Shown: positions 1-16,139 of the stretch, one piece after another
How the letters are laid out: the number at the start of each line of letters is the position of its first letter
Position numbering within the stretch: position 1 is the stretch's first letter
Source of the DNA: Megaleporinus macrocephalus
Taxonomy: Eukaryota; Chordata; Actinopteri; Characiformes; Anostomidae
Direction of reading: 5' to 3'
Assembly: GCA_021613375.1 (NCBI GenBank)
Contig: CM038720.1
Location: 3,783,889-3,847,888, forward strand
Length of the DNA stretch: 64,000 bases
Program-made: the position numbers and the translations under genes
The notes under the pieces: model-generated
Databases searched by the model: none
The model's input: the letters and a program-made list of their open reading frames with translations, nothing else
Told to the model about the DNA's origin: nothing

Positions 1-2560
1 TTAACCACTACACCACCGTACTAACCACTACACCACCATACTAAACACTACATCACCATACTGACCACTACACCACCATATTAACCACTACACCACCGTA
101 CTAACCACTACACCACCGTACTGACCACTACAACACCGTACTGCCCACTACACCACCATACTAACCACTACACCACCATACTGACCACTACACCACCATA
201 CTGACCACTACACCACCATACTAACCACTACACCACCGTACTAACCACTACACCACCGTACTGACCACTACACCACCTTACTAACCACTACACCACCATA
301 CTAACCACTACACCACGGTACTAACCACTACACCACCATAGTAACCACTACACCACCGTACTAACGACTACACCACCATAGTAACCACTACACGACCATA
401 CTAACCACTACACCACCATACTGACCACTACACCACCGTACTAACCACTACACCACGGTACTAACCACTACACCACCATAGTAACCACTACACCACCATA
501 CTAACCACTACACCACCGTACTGACCACTACACCATCGTATTAACCACTACACCACCGTACTAACCACTACACCACCATACTAAACACTACACCACCATA
601 CTGACCACTACACCACCGTACTAACCACTACACCACCATACTAACCACTACACCACCGTACTGACTACTACAACACCGTACTGCCCACTACACCACCATA
701 CTAACCACTACACCACCATACTGACCACTACACCACCATACTGACCACTACACCACCATAATAACCACTACACCACCGTACTAACCACTACACCACCATA
801 CTGACCACTACACCACCATACTAACCACTACACACACCATACTAACCACTACACCACCGTACTAACCACTACACCACCATACTGACCACTACACCACCAT
901 ACTAACCACTACACCACTGTACTAACCACTACATCACCGTACTAACCACTACACCACCATACTAACCCTTACACCATCATACTAACAACTACAACACTGT
1001 ACAAACCACTACACCACCATACTAACCACTACACCACTGTACTAACCACTACACCACCGTACTAACCACTACACCTCCATACTAACCACTACACCACCGT
1101 ACTAACCACTACACCACCGTACTAACCACTACACCACAGTACTGACCACTACACCACCATACTAACCACTACACCACCATACTAACCACTACACCACCAT
1201 ACTAACCACTACACCACCATAGTAACCACTACACCACCGTACTAACCACTACACCACCATAGTAACCACTACACGACCATACTAACCACTACACCACCAT
1301 ACTGACCACTACACCACCGTAATAACCACTACACCACGGTACTAACCACTACACCACCATAGCAACCACTACACCACCATACTAACCACTACACCACCGT
1401 ACTGACCACTACACCATCGTATTAACCACTACACCACCGTACTAACCACTACACCACCATACTAAACACTACACCACCATACTGACCACTACACCACCAT
1501 ACTAACCACTACAACACCGTACTGCCCACTACACCACCATACTAACCACTACACCACCATACTGACCACTACACCACCATACTGACCACTACACCACCAC
1601 ACTAACCACTACACCACTGTACTAACCACTACACCACCGTACTAACCACTACACCACCGTACTAACCACTACACCACCGTACTAACCACTACACCACCGT
1701 ACTAACCAATACACCACCGTACTAACCACTACACCACCATAGTAACCACTACACGACCATACTAACCACTACACCACCATACTGACCACTACACCACCAT
1801 ACTAACCACTACACCACCGTACTAACCACTACACCACCGTACTGACCACTACAACACCGTACTGCCCACTACACCACCATACTAACCACTACACCACCAT
1901 ACTGACCACTACACCACCATACTAACCACTACACCACCGTACTAAACACTACACCACCGTACTAACCACTACACCACCGTACTGACCACTACACCACCGT
2001 ACTAACCACTACACCACCATACTAACCACTACACCACGGTACTAACCACTACACCACCATAGTAACCACTACACCACCGTACTAACCACTACACCACCAT
2101 AGTAACCACTACACGACCATACTAACCACTACACCACCATACTGACCACTACACCACCGTACTAACCACTACACTACCATAGTAACCAATACACCACCAT
2201 ACTAACCACTACACCACCGTACTGACCACTACACCATCGTATTAACCACTACACCACCATAGTAACCACTACACCACCGTACTAACCACTACACCACCAT
2301 AGTAACAACTACACGACCATACTAACCACTACACCACCATACTGACCACTACACCACCGTACTAACCACTACACCATGGTACTAACCACTACACCACTAT
2401 AGTAACCACTACACCACCATACTAACCACTACACCACCGTACTGACCACTACACCATCGTATTAACCACTACACCACCGTACTAACCACTACACCACCAT
2501 ACTAAACACTACATCACCATACTGACCACTACACCACCATATTAACCACTACACCACCGT

Positions 2561-5500
2561 ACTAACCACTACACCACCGTACTGACCACTACAACACCGT
2601 ACTGCCCACTACACCACCATACTAACCACTACACCACCATACTGACCACTACACCACCATACTGACCACTACACCACCATACTAACCACTACACCACCGT
2701 ACTAACCACTACACCACCGTACTGACCACTACACCACCTTACTAACCACTACACCACCATACTAACCACTACACCACGGTACTAACCACTACACCACCAT
2801 AGTAACCACTACACCACCGTACTAACGACTACACCACCATAGTAACCACTACACGACCATACTAACCACTACACCACCATACTGACCACTACACCACCGT
2901 ACTAACCACTACACCACGGTACTAACCACTACACCACCATAGTAACCACTACACCACCATACTAACCACTACACCACCGTACTGACCACTACACCATCGT
3001 ATTAACCACTACACCACCGTACTAACCACTACACCACCATACTAAACACTACACCACCACACTGACCACTACACCACCGTACTAACCACTACACCACCGT
3101 ACTAACCACTACACCACCGTACTGACTACTACAACACCGTACTGCCCACTACACCACCATACTAACCACTACACCACCATACTGACCACTACACCACCAT
3201 ACTGACCACTACACCACCATAATAACCACTACACCACCGTACTAACCACTACACCACCATACTGACCACTACACCACCATACTAACCACTACACCACCAT
3301 ACTAACCACTACACCACCGTACTAACCACTACACCACCATACTGACCACTACACCACCATACTAACCACTACACCACTGTACTAACCACTACATCACCGT
3401 ACTAACCACTACACCACCATACTAACCCTTACAACATCATACTAACAACTACAACACTGTACAAACCACTACACCACCATACTAACCACTACACCACTGT
3501 ACTAACCACTACACCACCGTACTAACCACTACACCTCCATACTAACCACTACACCACCGTACTAACCACTACACCACCGTACTAACCACTACACCACAGT
3601 ACTGACCACTACACCACCATACTAACCACTACACCACCATACTAACCACTACACCACCATACTAACCACTACACCACCATAGTAACCACTACACCACCGT
3701 ACTAACCACTACACCACCATAGTAACCACTACACGACCATACTAACCACTACACCACCATACTGACCACTACACCACCGTAATAACCACTACACCACGGT
3801 ACTAACCACTACACCACCATAGCAACCACTACACCACCATACTAACCACTACACCACAGTACTGACCACTACACCATCGTATTAACCACTACACCACCGT
3901 ACTAACCACTACACCACCATACTAACCACTACACCACCATACTGACCACTACACCACCATACTAACCACTACACCACCGTACTAACCACTACACCACCGT
4001 ACTGACCACTACAACACCGTACTGCCCACTACACCACCATACTAACCACTACACCACCATACTGACCACTACACCACCATACTAACCACTACACCACCGT
4101 ACTAAACACTACACCACCGTACTAACCACTACACCACCGTACTGACCACTACACCACCGTACTAACCACTACACCACCATACTAACCACTACACCACGGT
4201 ACTAACCACTACACCACCATAGTAACCACTACACCACCGTACTAACCACTACACCACCATAGTAACCACTACACGACCATACTAACCACTACACCACCAT
4301 ACTGACCACTACACCACCGTACTAACCACTACACCACCATAGTAACCAATACACCACCATACTAACCACTACACCACCGTACTGACCACTACACCATCGT
4401 ATTAACCACTACACCACCGTACTAACCACTACACCACCATACTAAACACTACACCACCATACTGACCACTACACCACCATACTAACCACTACACCACCGT
4501 ACTAACCACTACACCACCGTACTAACCACTACACCACCGTACTGACCACTACACCACCGTACTAACCACTACACCACCGTACTGACCACTACAACACCGT
4601 ACTGCCCACTACACCACCATACTAACCACTACACCACCATACTGACCACTACACCACCATACTGACCACTACACCACCATACTAACCACTACACCACCGT
4701 ACTAACCACTACACCACCATACTGACCACTACACCACCATACTAACCACTACACCACCATACTTACCACTACACCACCGTACTAACCACTACACCACCAT
4801 ACTGACCACTACACCACCATACTAACCACTACACCACTGTACTAACCACTACATCACCGTACTAACCACTACACCACCATACTAACCCTTACACCATCAT
4901 ACTAACCACTACAACACTGTACTGACTACTACACCACTGTACAAACCACTACACCACCACACTAATCACTACATCACCGTACAAACCACTACACCACTGT
5001 ACTAACCACTACACCACCGTACAAACCACTACACCAACGTACTAACCACTACACCACCATACTAACCCTTACACCATCATACTAACCACTACAACACTGT
5101 ACTGACTACTACACCACTGTACAAACCACTACACCACCACACTAATCACTACATCACCGTACAAACCACTACACCACTGTACTAACCACTACACCACCGT
5201 ACAAACCACTACACCACCGTACTAACCACTACACCACCGTACTAACCACTACACCACTGTACTAACCACTACACCACCGTACTGACCACTACAACACCGT
5301 ACTGCCCACTACACCACCATACTAACCACTACACCACCATACTGACCACTACACCACCATACTGACCACTACACCACCATAATAACCACTACACCACCGT
5401 ACTAACCACTACACCACCATACTGACCACTACACCACCATACTAACCACTACACCACTGTACTAACCACTACACCACCGTACTAACCACTACACCACCAT

Positions 5501-7940
5501 ACTGACCACTACACCACCATACTAACCACTACACCACTGTACTAACCACTACATCACCGTACTAACCACTACACCACCATACTAACCCTTACACCATCAT
5601 ACTAACAACTACAACACTGTACAAACCACTACACCACCATACTAACCACTACACCACTGTACTAACCACTACACCACCGTACTAACCACTACACCTCCAT
5701 ACTAACCACTACACCACCGTACTAACCACTACACCACCGTACTAACCACTACACCACCATACTAACCACTACACCACCATACTAACCACTACACCACCAT
5801 ACTAACCACTACACCACCGTACTAACCACTACACCACCATAGTAACCACTACACGACCATACTAACCACTACACCACCATACTGACCACTACACCACCGT
5901 AATAACCACTACACCACGGTACTAACCACTACACCACCATAGCAACCACTACACCACCATACTAACCACTACACCACCGTACTGACCACTACACCATCGT
6001 ATTAACGACTACACCACCGTACTAACCACTACACCACCATACTAAACACTACACCACCATACTGACCACTACACCACTATACTAACCACTACAACACCGT
6101 ACTGCCCACTACACCACCATACTAACCACTACACCACCATACTGACCACTACACCACCATACTGACCACTACACCACCGTACTAACCACTACACCACCGT
6201 ACTAACCACTACACCACCGTACTAACCACTACACCACCATACTAACCACTACACCACGGTACTAACCACTACACCACCATAGTAACCACTACACCACCGT
6301 ACTAACCACTACACCACCATAGTAACCACTACACGACCATACTAACCACTACACCACCATACTGACCACTACACCACCGTACTAACCACTACACCACGGT
6401 ACTAACCACTACACCACCATAGTAACCACTACACCACCATACTAACCACTACACCACCGTACTGACCACTACACCATCGTATTAACCACAACACCACCGT
6501 ACTAACCACTACACCACCATACTAAACACTACACCACCATACTGACCACTACACCACCATACTAACCACTACAGCACCGTACTAACCACTACACCACCGT
6601 ACTGACCACTACAACACCGTACTGCCCACTACACCACCATACTAACCACTACACCACCATACTGACCACTACACCACCATACTAACCACTACACCACCGT
6701 ACTAACCACTACACCACCGTACTAACCACTACACCACCGTACTGACCACTACACCACCGTACTAACCACTACACCACCATACTAACCACTACACCACGGT
6801 ACTAACCACTACACCACCATAGTAACCACTACACCACCGTACTAACCACTACACCACCATAGTAACCACTACACGACCATACTAACCACTACACCACCAT
6901 ACTGACCACTACACCACCGTACTAACCACTACACCACCATAGTAACCACTACACCACCATACTAACCACTACACCACCGTACTGACCACTACACCATCGT
7001 ATTAACCACTACACCACCGTACTAACCACTACACCACCATACTAAACACTACACCACCATACTGACCACTACACCACCATACTAACCACTACACCACCGT
7101 ACTAACTACTACACCACCGTACTAACCACTACACCACCGTACTGACCACTACACCACCGTACTAACCACTACACCACCGTACTGACCACTACAACACCGT
7201 ACTGCCCACTACACCACCATAGTAACCACTACACCACCATACTGACCACTACACCACCATACTGACCACTACACCACCATACTAACCACTACACCACCGT
7301 ACTAACCACTACACCACCATACTGACCACTACACCACCATACTAACCACTACACCACCATACTTACCACTACACCACCGTACTAACCACTACACCACCAT
7401 ACTGACCACTACACCACCATACTGACCACTACACCACCATACTAACCACTACACCACTGTACTAACCACTACATCACCGTACTAACCACCACACCACCAT
7501 ACTAACCCTTACACGATCATACTAACCACTACAACACTGTACTGACTACTACACCACTGTATAAACCACTACACCACCACACTAATCACTACATCACCGT
7601 ACAAACCACTACACCACTGTACTAACCACTACACCACCGTACAAACCACTACACCAACGTACTAACCACTACACCACCATACTAACCCTTACACCATCAT
7701 ACTAACCACTACAACACTGTACTGACTACTACACCACTGTACAAACCACTACATCACCACACTAATCACTACATCACCGTACAAACCACTACACCACTGT
7801 ACTAACCACTACACCACCGTACAAACCACTACACCACCGTACTAACCACTACACCACCGTACTAACCACTACACCACTGTACTAACCACTACACCACCGT
7901 ACTGACCACTACACCACCATACTAACCACTACACCACCAT
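2561..7940. repeat. Higher-order block, copy 1 (5380 bp)
   Basis: This stretch of the minisatellite recurs 5380 bp downstream (269 units) with matching rare variants: acaccacctt at 2731 and 8111, agcaaccact at 5941 and 11321, attaaccaca at 6481 and 11861, acacgatcat at 7511 and 12891, ataaaccact at 7561 and 12941. I saw no differences at the sites compared, but I did not align every base. Confidence 0.85.
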
Positions 7941-10900
7941 ACTAACCACTACACCACCGTACTGACCACTACAACACCGTACTGCCCACTACACCACCAT
8001 ACTAACCACTACACCACCATACTGACCACTACACCACCATACTGACCACTACACCACCATACTAACCACTACACCACCGTACTAACCACTACACCACCGT
8101 ACTGACCACTACACCACCTTACTAACCACTACACCACCATACTAACCACTACACCACGGTACTAACCACTACACCACCATAGTAACCACTACACCACCGT
8201 ACTAACGACTACACCACCATAGTAACCACTACACGACCATACTAACCACTACACCACCATACTGACCACTACACCACCGTACTAACCACTACACCACGGT
8301 ACTAACCACTACACCACCATAGTAACCACTACACCACCATACTAACCACTACACCACCGTACTGACCACTACACCATCGTATTAACCACTACACCACCGT
8401 ACTAACCACTACACCACCATACTAAACACTACACCACCACACTGACCACTACACCACCGTACTAACCACTACACCACCGTACTAACCACTACACCACCGT
8501 ACTGACTACTACAACACCGTACTGCCCACTACACCACCATACTAACCACTACACCACCATACTGACCACTACACCACCATACTGACCACTACACCACCAT
8601 AATAACCACTACACCACCGTACTAACCACTACACCACCATACTGACCACTACACCACCATACTAACCACTACACCACCATACTAACCACTACACCACCGT
8701 ACTAACCACTACACCACCATACTGACCACTACACCACCATACTAACCACTACACCACTGTACTAACCACTACATCACCGTACTAACCACTACACCACCAT
8801 ACTAACCCTTACAACATCATACTAACAACTACAACACTGTACAAACCACTACACCACCATACTAACCACTACACCACTGTACTAACCACTACACCACCGT
8901 ACTAACCACTACACCTCCATACTAACCACTACACCACCGTACTAACCACTACACCACCGTACTAACCACTACACCACAGTACTGACCACTACACCACCAT
9001 ACTAACCACTACACCACCATACTAACCACTACACCACCATACTAACCACTACACCACCATAGTAACCACTACACCACCGTACTAACCACTACACCACCAT
9101 AGTAACCACTACACGACCATACTAACCACTACACCACCATACTGACCACTACACCACCGTAATAACCACTACACCACGGTACTAACCACTACACCACCAT
9201 AGCAACCACTACACCACCATACTAACCACTACACCACAGTACTGACCACTACACCATCGTATTAACCACTACACCACCGTACTAACCACTACACCACCAT
9301 ACTAACCACTACACCACCATACTGACCACTACACCACCATACTAACCACTACACCACCGTACTAACCACTACACCACCGTACTGACCACTACAACACCGT
9401 ACTGCCCACTACACCACCATACTAACCACTACACCACCATACTGACCACTACACCACCATACTAACCACTACACCACCGTACTAAACACTACACCACCGT
9501 ACTAACCACTACACCACCGTACTGACCACTACACCACCGTACTAACCACTACACCACCATACTAACCACTACACCACGGTACTAACCACTACACCACCAT
9601 AGTAACCACTACACCACCGTACTAACCACTACACCACCATAGTAACCACTACACGACCATACTAACCACTACACCACCATACTGACCACTACACCACCGT
9701 ACTAACCACTACACCACCATAGTAACCAATACACCACCATACTAACCACTACACCACCGTACTGACCACTACACCATCGTATTAACCACTACACCACCGT
9801 ACTAACCACTACACCACCATACTAAACACTACACCACCATACTGACCACTACACCACCATACTAACCACTACACCACCGTACTAACCACTACACCACCGT
9901 ACTAACCACTACACCACCGTACTGACCACTACACCACCGTACTAACCACTACACCACCGTACTGACCACTACAACACCGTACTGCCCACTACACCACCAT
10001 ACTAACCACTACACCACCATACTGACCACTACACCACCATACTGACCACTACACCACCATACTAACCACTACACCACCGTACTAACCACTACACCACCAT
10101 ACTGACCACTACACCACCATACTAACCACTACACCACCATACTTACCACTACACCACCGTACTAACCACTACACCACCATACTGACCACTACACCACCAT
10201 ACTAACCACTACACCACTGTACTAACCACTACATCACCGTACTAACCACTACACCACCATACTAACCCTTACACCATCATACTAACCACTACAACACTGT
10301 ACTGACTACTACACCACTGTACAAACCACTACACCACCACACTAATCACTACATCACCGTACAAACCACTACACCACTGTACTAACCACTACACCACCGT
10401 ACAAACCACTACACCAACGTACTAACCACTACACCACCATACTAACCCTTACACCATCATACTAACCACTACAACACTGTACTGACTACTACACCACTGT
10501 ACAAACCACTACACCACCACACTAATCACTACATCACCGTACAAACCACTACACCACTGTACTAACCACTACACCACCGTACAAACCACTACACCACCGT
10601 ACTAACCACTACACCACCGTACTAACCACTACACCACTGTACTAACCACTACACCACCGTACTGACCACTACAACACCGTACTGCCCACTACACCACCAT
10701 ACTAACCACTACACCACCATACTGACCACTACACCACCATACTGACCACTACACCACCATAATAACCACTACACCACCGTACTAACCACTACACCACCAT
10801 ACTGACCACTACACCACCATACTAACCACTACACCACTGTACTAACCACTACACCACCGTACTAACCACTACACCACCATACTGACCACTACACCACCAT

Positions 10901-13320
10901 ACTAACCACTACACCACTGTACTAACCACTACATCACCGTACTAACCACTACACCACCATACTAACCCTTACACCATCATACTAACAACTACAACACTGT
11001 ACAAACCACTACACCACCATACTAACCACTACACCACTGTACTAACCACTACACCACCGTACTAACCACTACACCTCCATACTAACCACTACACCACCGT
11101 ACTAACCACTACACCACCGTACTAACCACTACACCACCATACTAACCACTACACCACCATACTAACCACTACACCACCATACTAACCACTACACCACCGT
11201 ACTAACCACTACACCACCATAGTAACCACTACACGACCATACTAACCACTACACCACCATACTGACCACTACACCACCGTAATAACCACTACACCACGGT
11301 ACTAACCACTACACCACCATAGCAACCACTACACCACCATACTAACCACTACACCACCGTACTGACCACTACACCATCGTATTAACGACTACACCACCGT
11401 ACTAACCACTACACCACCATACTAAACACTACACCACCATACTGACCACTACACCACTATACTAACCACTACAACACCGTACTGCCCACTACACCACCAT
11501 ACTAACCACTACACCACCATACTGACCACTACACCACCATACTGACCACTACACCACCGTACTAACCACTACACCACCGTACTAACCACTACACCACCGT
11601 ACTAACCACTACACCACCATACTAACCACTACACCACGGTACTAACCACTACACCACCATAGTAACCACTACACCACCGTACTAACCACTACACCACCAT
11701 AGTAACCACTACACGACCATACTAACCACTACACCACCATACTGACCACTACACCACCGTACTAACCACTACACCACGGTACTAACCACTACACCACCAT
11801 AGTAACCACTACACCACCATACTAACCACTACACCACCGTACTGACCACTACACCATCGTATTAACCACAACACCACCGTACTAACCACTACACCACCAT
11901 ACTAAACACTACACCACCATACTGACCACTACACCACCATACTAACCACTACAGCACCGTACTAACCACTACACCACCGTACTGACCACTACAACACCGT
12001 ACTGCCCACTACACCACCATACTAACCACTACACCACCATACTGACCACTACACCACCATACTAACCACTACACCACCGTACTAACCACTACACCACCGT
12101 ACTAACCACTACACCACCGTACTGACCACTACACCACCGTACTAACCACTACACCACCATACTAACCACTACACCACGGTACTAACCACTACACCACCAT
12201 AGTAACCACTACACCACCGTACTAACCACTACACCACCATAGTAACCACTACACGACCATACTAACCACTACACCACCATACTGACCACTACACCACCGT
12301 ACTAACCACTACACCACCATAGTAACCACTACACCACCATACTAACCACTACACCACCGTACTGACCACTACACCATCGTATTAACCACTACACCACCGT
12401 ACTAACCACTACACCACCATACTAAACACTACACCACCATACTGACCACTACACCACCATACTAACCACTACACCACCGTACTAACTACTACACCACCGT
12501 ACTAACCACTACACCACCGTACTGACCACTACACCACCGTACTAACCACTACACCACCGTACTGACCACTACAACACCGTACTGCCCACTACACCACCAT
12601 AGTAACCACTACACCACCATACTGACCACTACACCACCATACTGACCACTACACCACCATACTAACCACTACACCACCGTACTAACCACTACACCACCAT
12701 ACTGACCACTACACCACCATACTAACCACTACACCACCATACTTACCACTACACCACCGTACTAACCACTACACCACCATACTGACCACTACACCACCAT
12801 ACTGACCACTACACCACCATACTAACCACTACACCACTGTACTAACCACTACATCACCGTACTAACCACCACACCACCATACTAACCCTTACACGATCAT
12901 ACTAACCACTACAACACTGTACTGACTACTACACCACTGTATAAACCACTACACCACCACACTAATCACTACATCACCGTACAAACCACTACACCACTGT
13001 ACTAACCACTACACCACCGTACAAACCACTACACCAACGTACTAACCACTACACCACCATACTAACCCTTACACCATCATACTAACCACTACAACACTGT
13101 ACTGACTACTACACCACTGTACAAACCACTACATCACCACACTAATCACTACATCACCGTACAAACCACTACACCACTGTACTAACCACTACACCACCGT
13201 ACAAACCACTACACCACCGTACTAACCACTACACCACCGTACTAACCACTACACCACTGTACTAACCACTACACCACCGTACTGACCACTACACCACCAT
13301 ACTAACCACTACACCACCAT
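7941..13320. repeat. Higher-order block, copy 2 (5380 bp)
   Basis: Direct tandem copy of the preceding block, same orientation and same order of rare unit variants. The match breaks at about 13320-13340, where the array turns to simple units before ending. It is either a recent segmental duplication inside the array or an assembly artefact. Confidence 0.85.
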
Positions 13321-13740
13321 ACTAACCACTACACCACCATACTTACCACTACACCACCATACTAACCACTACACCACCGTACTAACCACTACACCACCGT
13401 ACTAACCACTACACCACGTACTGACCACTACACCACCGTACTGACCACTACACCACCTTACTAACCACTACACCACCATACTAACCACTACACCACCATA
13501 CTAACCACTACACCACCGTACTAACCACTACACCACCATACTAACCACTACACCACCATACTAACCACTACACCATCATACTAACCACTACACCACCATA
13601 CTAACCACTACACCACCGTACTAACCACTACACCACCGTACTAACCACTACACCACCGTACTAACCACTACACCACCATACTAACCACAACACCACCATA
13701 CTAACCACTACACCACCATACTAACCACTACACCGCTGTA

Positions 13741-14460
13741 CACCAGTGTGGTATCAGTGCATCTCTTCTAATTACACTCTGAAGCTGCTCTGCTCTGTTA
13801 ATTCTCTGTGAGGAGCAGGTTTGCTGGTGTGGTCAGTGTCAGCGCTGAGGGTCCATGTTAGTGGTCATGTGTGCTGCTTCTGCTGTCGGTGTAGATGCTG
13901 ACGTCCTGCTCGCCGCTCTGTGCGGGAGTCTCTCTCTGTGGGCAGCGTGTGAGAGGCAGCTGTGTCAGCATGTTCAACACCATCACTCAACATGATTACA
14001 CACACAACACAACCCAACACTGCGCTGCTGTAGACTAAAGAGATTCCAGACAGAACTACAGCATCGATTACCTCCCTGCAGGAGAGAGGAGATAAGAACG
14101 TACCGGGGGTCTGTCCTGAACCCACTGAGGGTCTACATAGACAGTATTTTATGTCATGGTATGCGCCTATGATGTGTGGACTGTCCCAATTCTTAGACCC
14201 AGTTCTTAAATATTCTGTCTACTGAGCTTCCTTTAGCCGAACTGTAAAAAAGCATCGAATGGTTCCTCAGCTGCTAAGACTGTCCCATGATGCAATGCTG
14301 GCTAAACCTTGTCCAGGACGGGCGGAGCTCCGAGCGGTGATGTCGTTTTAAGATGTGAGTTCTCGGCAGCAGCGCTCGTCTTCTTAAACATGGACGTCTG
14401 ACTGCAGCGCGTCTGAACTCACGTCCTTTTCACTCCTCCAGAGCGAAAACTATCAACACA
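13741..14460. other. Unique flank of the minisatellite; doubtful ORF on minus strand
   Basis: Non-repetitive, GC-balanced DNA. The minus strand has an 86-codon open frame (13865-14125) with a hydrophobic stretch IDAVVLSGISLVYSSAVLGC and, inside it, an acceptor-like CTCCTGCAG. I recognise no family and see no partner exon, so I do not call a gene. Confidence 0.3.
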
Positions 14461-14702
14461 GTGGATGTAGGTTCTAGATAACTGTATGAGTGGTGGTGTA
14501 TGCTGGTTCTAGACTGGTAATGTAAACAGCTTCTAGATAACTGCATAAGACTGGTAATGAAAACAGCTTCTAGATAACTGAATATGAGTGGAGGTGTAAG
14601 CAGGTTCTAGATAACTGAATATGAGTGGCATTGTAAACTACTTCTAGATATCCGAACGAGTGATAGCGTAAGCAGGTTCTAGATAACTGAATATGAGTGG
14701 TG
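14460..14702. repeat. Degenerate tandem repeat around ttctagataactg
   Basis: About six imperfect copies of a 36-50 bp unit carrying ggttctagataactgaatat and gagtggtggtgtaa. Unit length varies. Non-coding. Confidence 0.7.
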
Positions 14703-14800
14703 ACACCACCACCACATCAGTGTCACTGCAGTGTTGAGAATGACCCACCACCCATAAAGTACCTTCTCTGTGGTGGTCCTGTGGGGGTCCTGCCTTTTAA
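14699..14800. mobile_element. Foldback MITE family, partial copy
   Basis: Matches one arm of the complete copies at 24333-24945 and 30258-30832: accaccacatcagtgtcact, then tgagaatgacccacc, then tgtggtggtcctgtgggggt. Only this arm is left. Confidence 0.75.
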
Positions 14801-15115
14801 AGAACAGCATAAGGAAGTAAGAACAGAAAGTAGCTGCTCAGTGTCTTGGTAACTGGCTGGGATGGCAGGCCTGATGGAGCGAGCACAGACTCATGAGTCA
14901 GATTACTGTGTTTATCAGATTAGCAGACCAGGCTAAATGAGCAGGCCTGCAGCAGGCAGGACTCATGCTGTGAGCTGGAGGCAGAGCCGTGTTGTTGTGA
15001 ACTGGGGTGAGGTGATCCTCAGTAAGTCATGGAACATGATTTAAAGCGTAGAGTAACAAGTAATAGAAGGATATACTTAACCAACTAGCATCATGCTAAT
15101 GGCCTTGTAGCTCCA
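14800..15115. other. Unclassified intergenic DNA
   Basis: No open frame, repeat or RNA signal that I can support. It lies between a foldback arm and a Tc1-like remnant. Confidence 0.5.
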
Positions 15116-15116
15116 G

Positions 15117-15593
15117 TGCAGAGCAAAAGCATGTTTCACAAACAATACTGTCCATTTCACAATTAATGTAAGTGTATCAGATGGTTTTTAAAGAATAAAA
15201 ATGTTTGTATTAAAGTCTATTTTTGTATAGAGGCTTATTGTGCATATAGTCTATTATCAGCAATTCTCAGTCCTCTGTCTAAATCTCCTGGTACGACCAC
15301 CAATCCAAGTTAAGGATGTTATTGGACTAATTGGTTGTTAGGACACTCTTGCTCAATTGTGATGCACAGCTGAAAAACATTCTACTAATAAGTGAGTATA
15401 AAAGGGAGAACAACATTCTAGGTTAGTTTTGTATCTGAAGATCAGCAGTTGATGGCTTGCTGACCGACTCACAATGACCAGAAAGAAACAACTTTCTTTA
15501 GAGACCCGTCAGTCCATTGTTGTGTTAAGGAAGAAGATACTCCATTAAAAACAAGAACATTTCACTGTGATCACAAACTTTTGAGCGGTAGTA
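15117..15593 (+). mobile_element. Tc1-like non-autonomous element, 5' end decayed
   Basis: Collinear with the complete copy at 21511-22024, from cacaaacaatactgtccatt to the terminal repeat acttttgagcggtagta. It carries only the first codons of a transposase (ATG at 15474, reading MTRKKQLSLETRQSIVVLR), which fits the N-terminal helix-turn-helix of Tc1 transposases. The rest of the gene is missing, so it could move only if supplied with transposase from elsewhere. Confidence 0.85.
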
Positions 15594-15949
15594 TGTATAT
15601 CCATACGTCAGTGTGTTTATTTAACCCTTTCCAAGCTTCTCCTAATCCACCCAGTATTATTATCAGTTCTCACCTAATACCTGCTTTGACTGCTCAGTAC
15701 TTCATTAAGCTAAATCAAGATTTGCTGCTGAAGGAACTAAACACATTCATACAATGTCTGGGGCGTCCAGGAGAAATCTGGAACCTAACTTTGGTCTTCA
15801 AACTGGAGCTCAAGATCTGATATACTTCTTTCACAATAAGATATTTATGTTACTTTGTATTGTATGTAAGATTATTTACATCTGTTCTACTCAGATCTAT
15901 TGTTCTTACTGGTGAAAAGACTTTTGAACTATCAGCTTAAGACTTTGGC

Positions 15950-16010
15950 CCAGATATATATATATATATCTATATATATAGATAGATAGATAGATAGATA
16001 GATAGATCTG
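15950..16010. repeat. TA and GATA microsatellite
   Basis: A run of ta/ata dinucleotides followed by about seven GATA units. Confidence 0.9.
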
Positions 16011-16139
16011 AGTGAATCAAAAGTCTTGTTCTATAGACTATAAATGTTGTATTGGATACATGCATGACCGACCCAATGTTCTGACAAACCATGTAATACC
16101 ATCTACCATCATGTGTTTGTGTGTTGGGGGAGGATGTGT

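Larger units (their letters stand above)
1..13740. repeat. 20-bp minisatellite array with higher-order repeats
   Basis: Continuous tandem array of the unit actaaccactacaccaccgt, roughly 690 copies, entering from the left window edge. Variants recur in fixed order (cat or cgt at the end, ctgacc for ctaacc, acacgaccat, acaccacctt, actaaccctt), so the array is built of larger blocks. One base is gained near 831. The + strand is C-rich and G-poor. Every frame has frequent stops, so it is not coding. It decays into unique DNA at about 13740. Confidence 0.98.

Noticed and set aside
1..13740. CRISPR-like array of short repeats
   Set aside because: Units are contiguous and near-identical with no unique spacers, and the context is vertebrate; it is a minisatellite.
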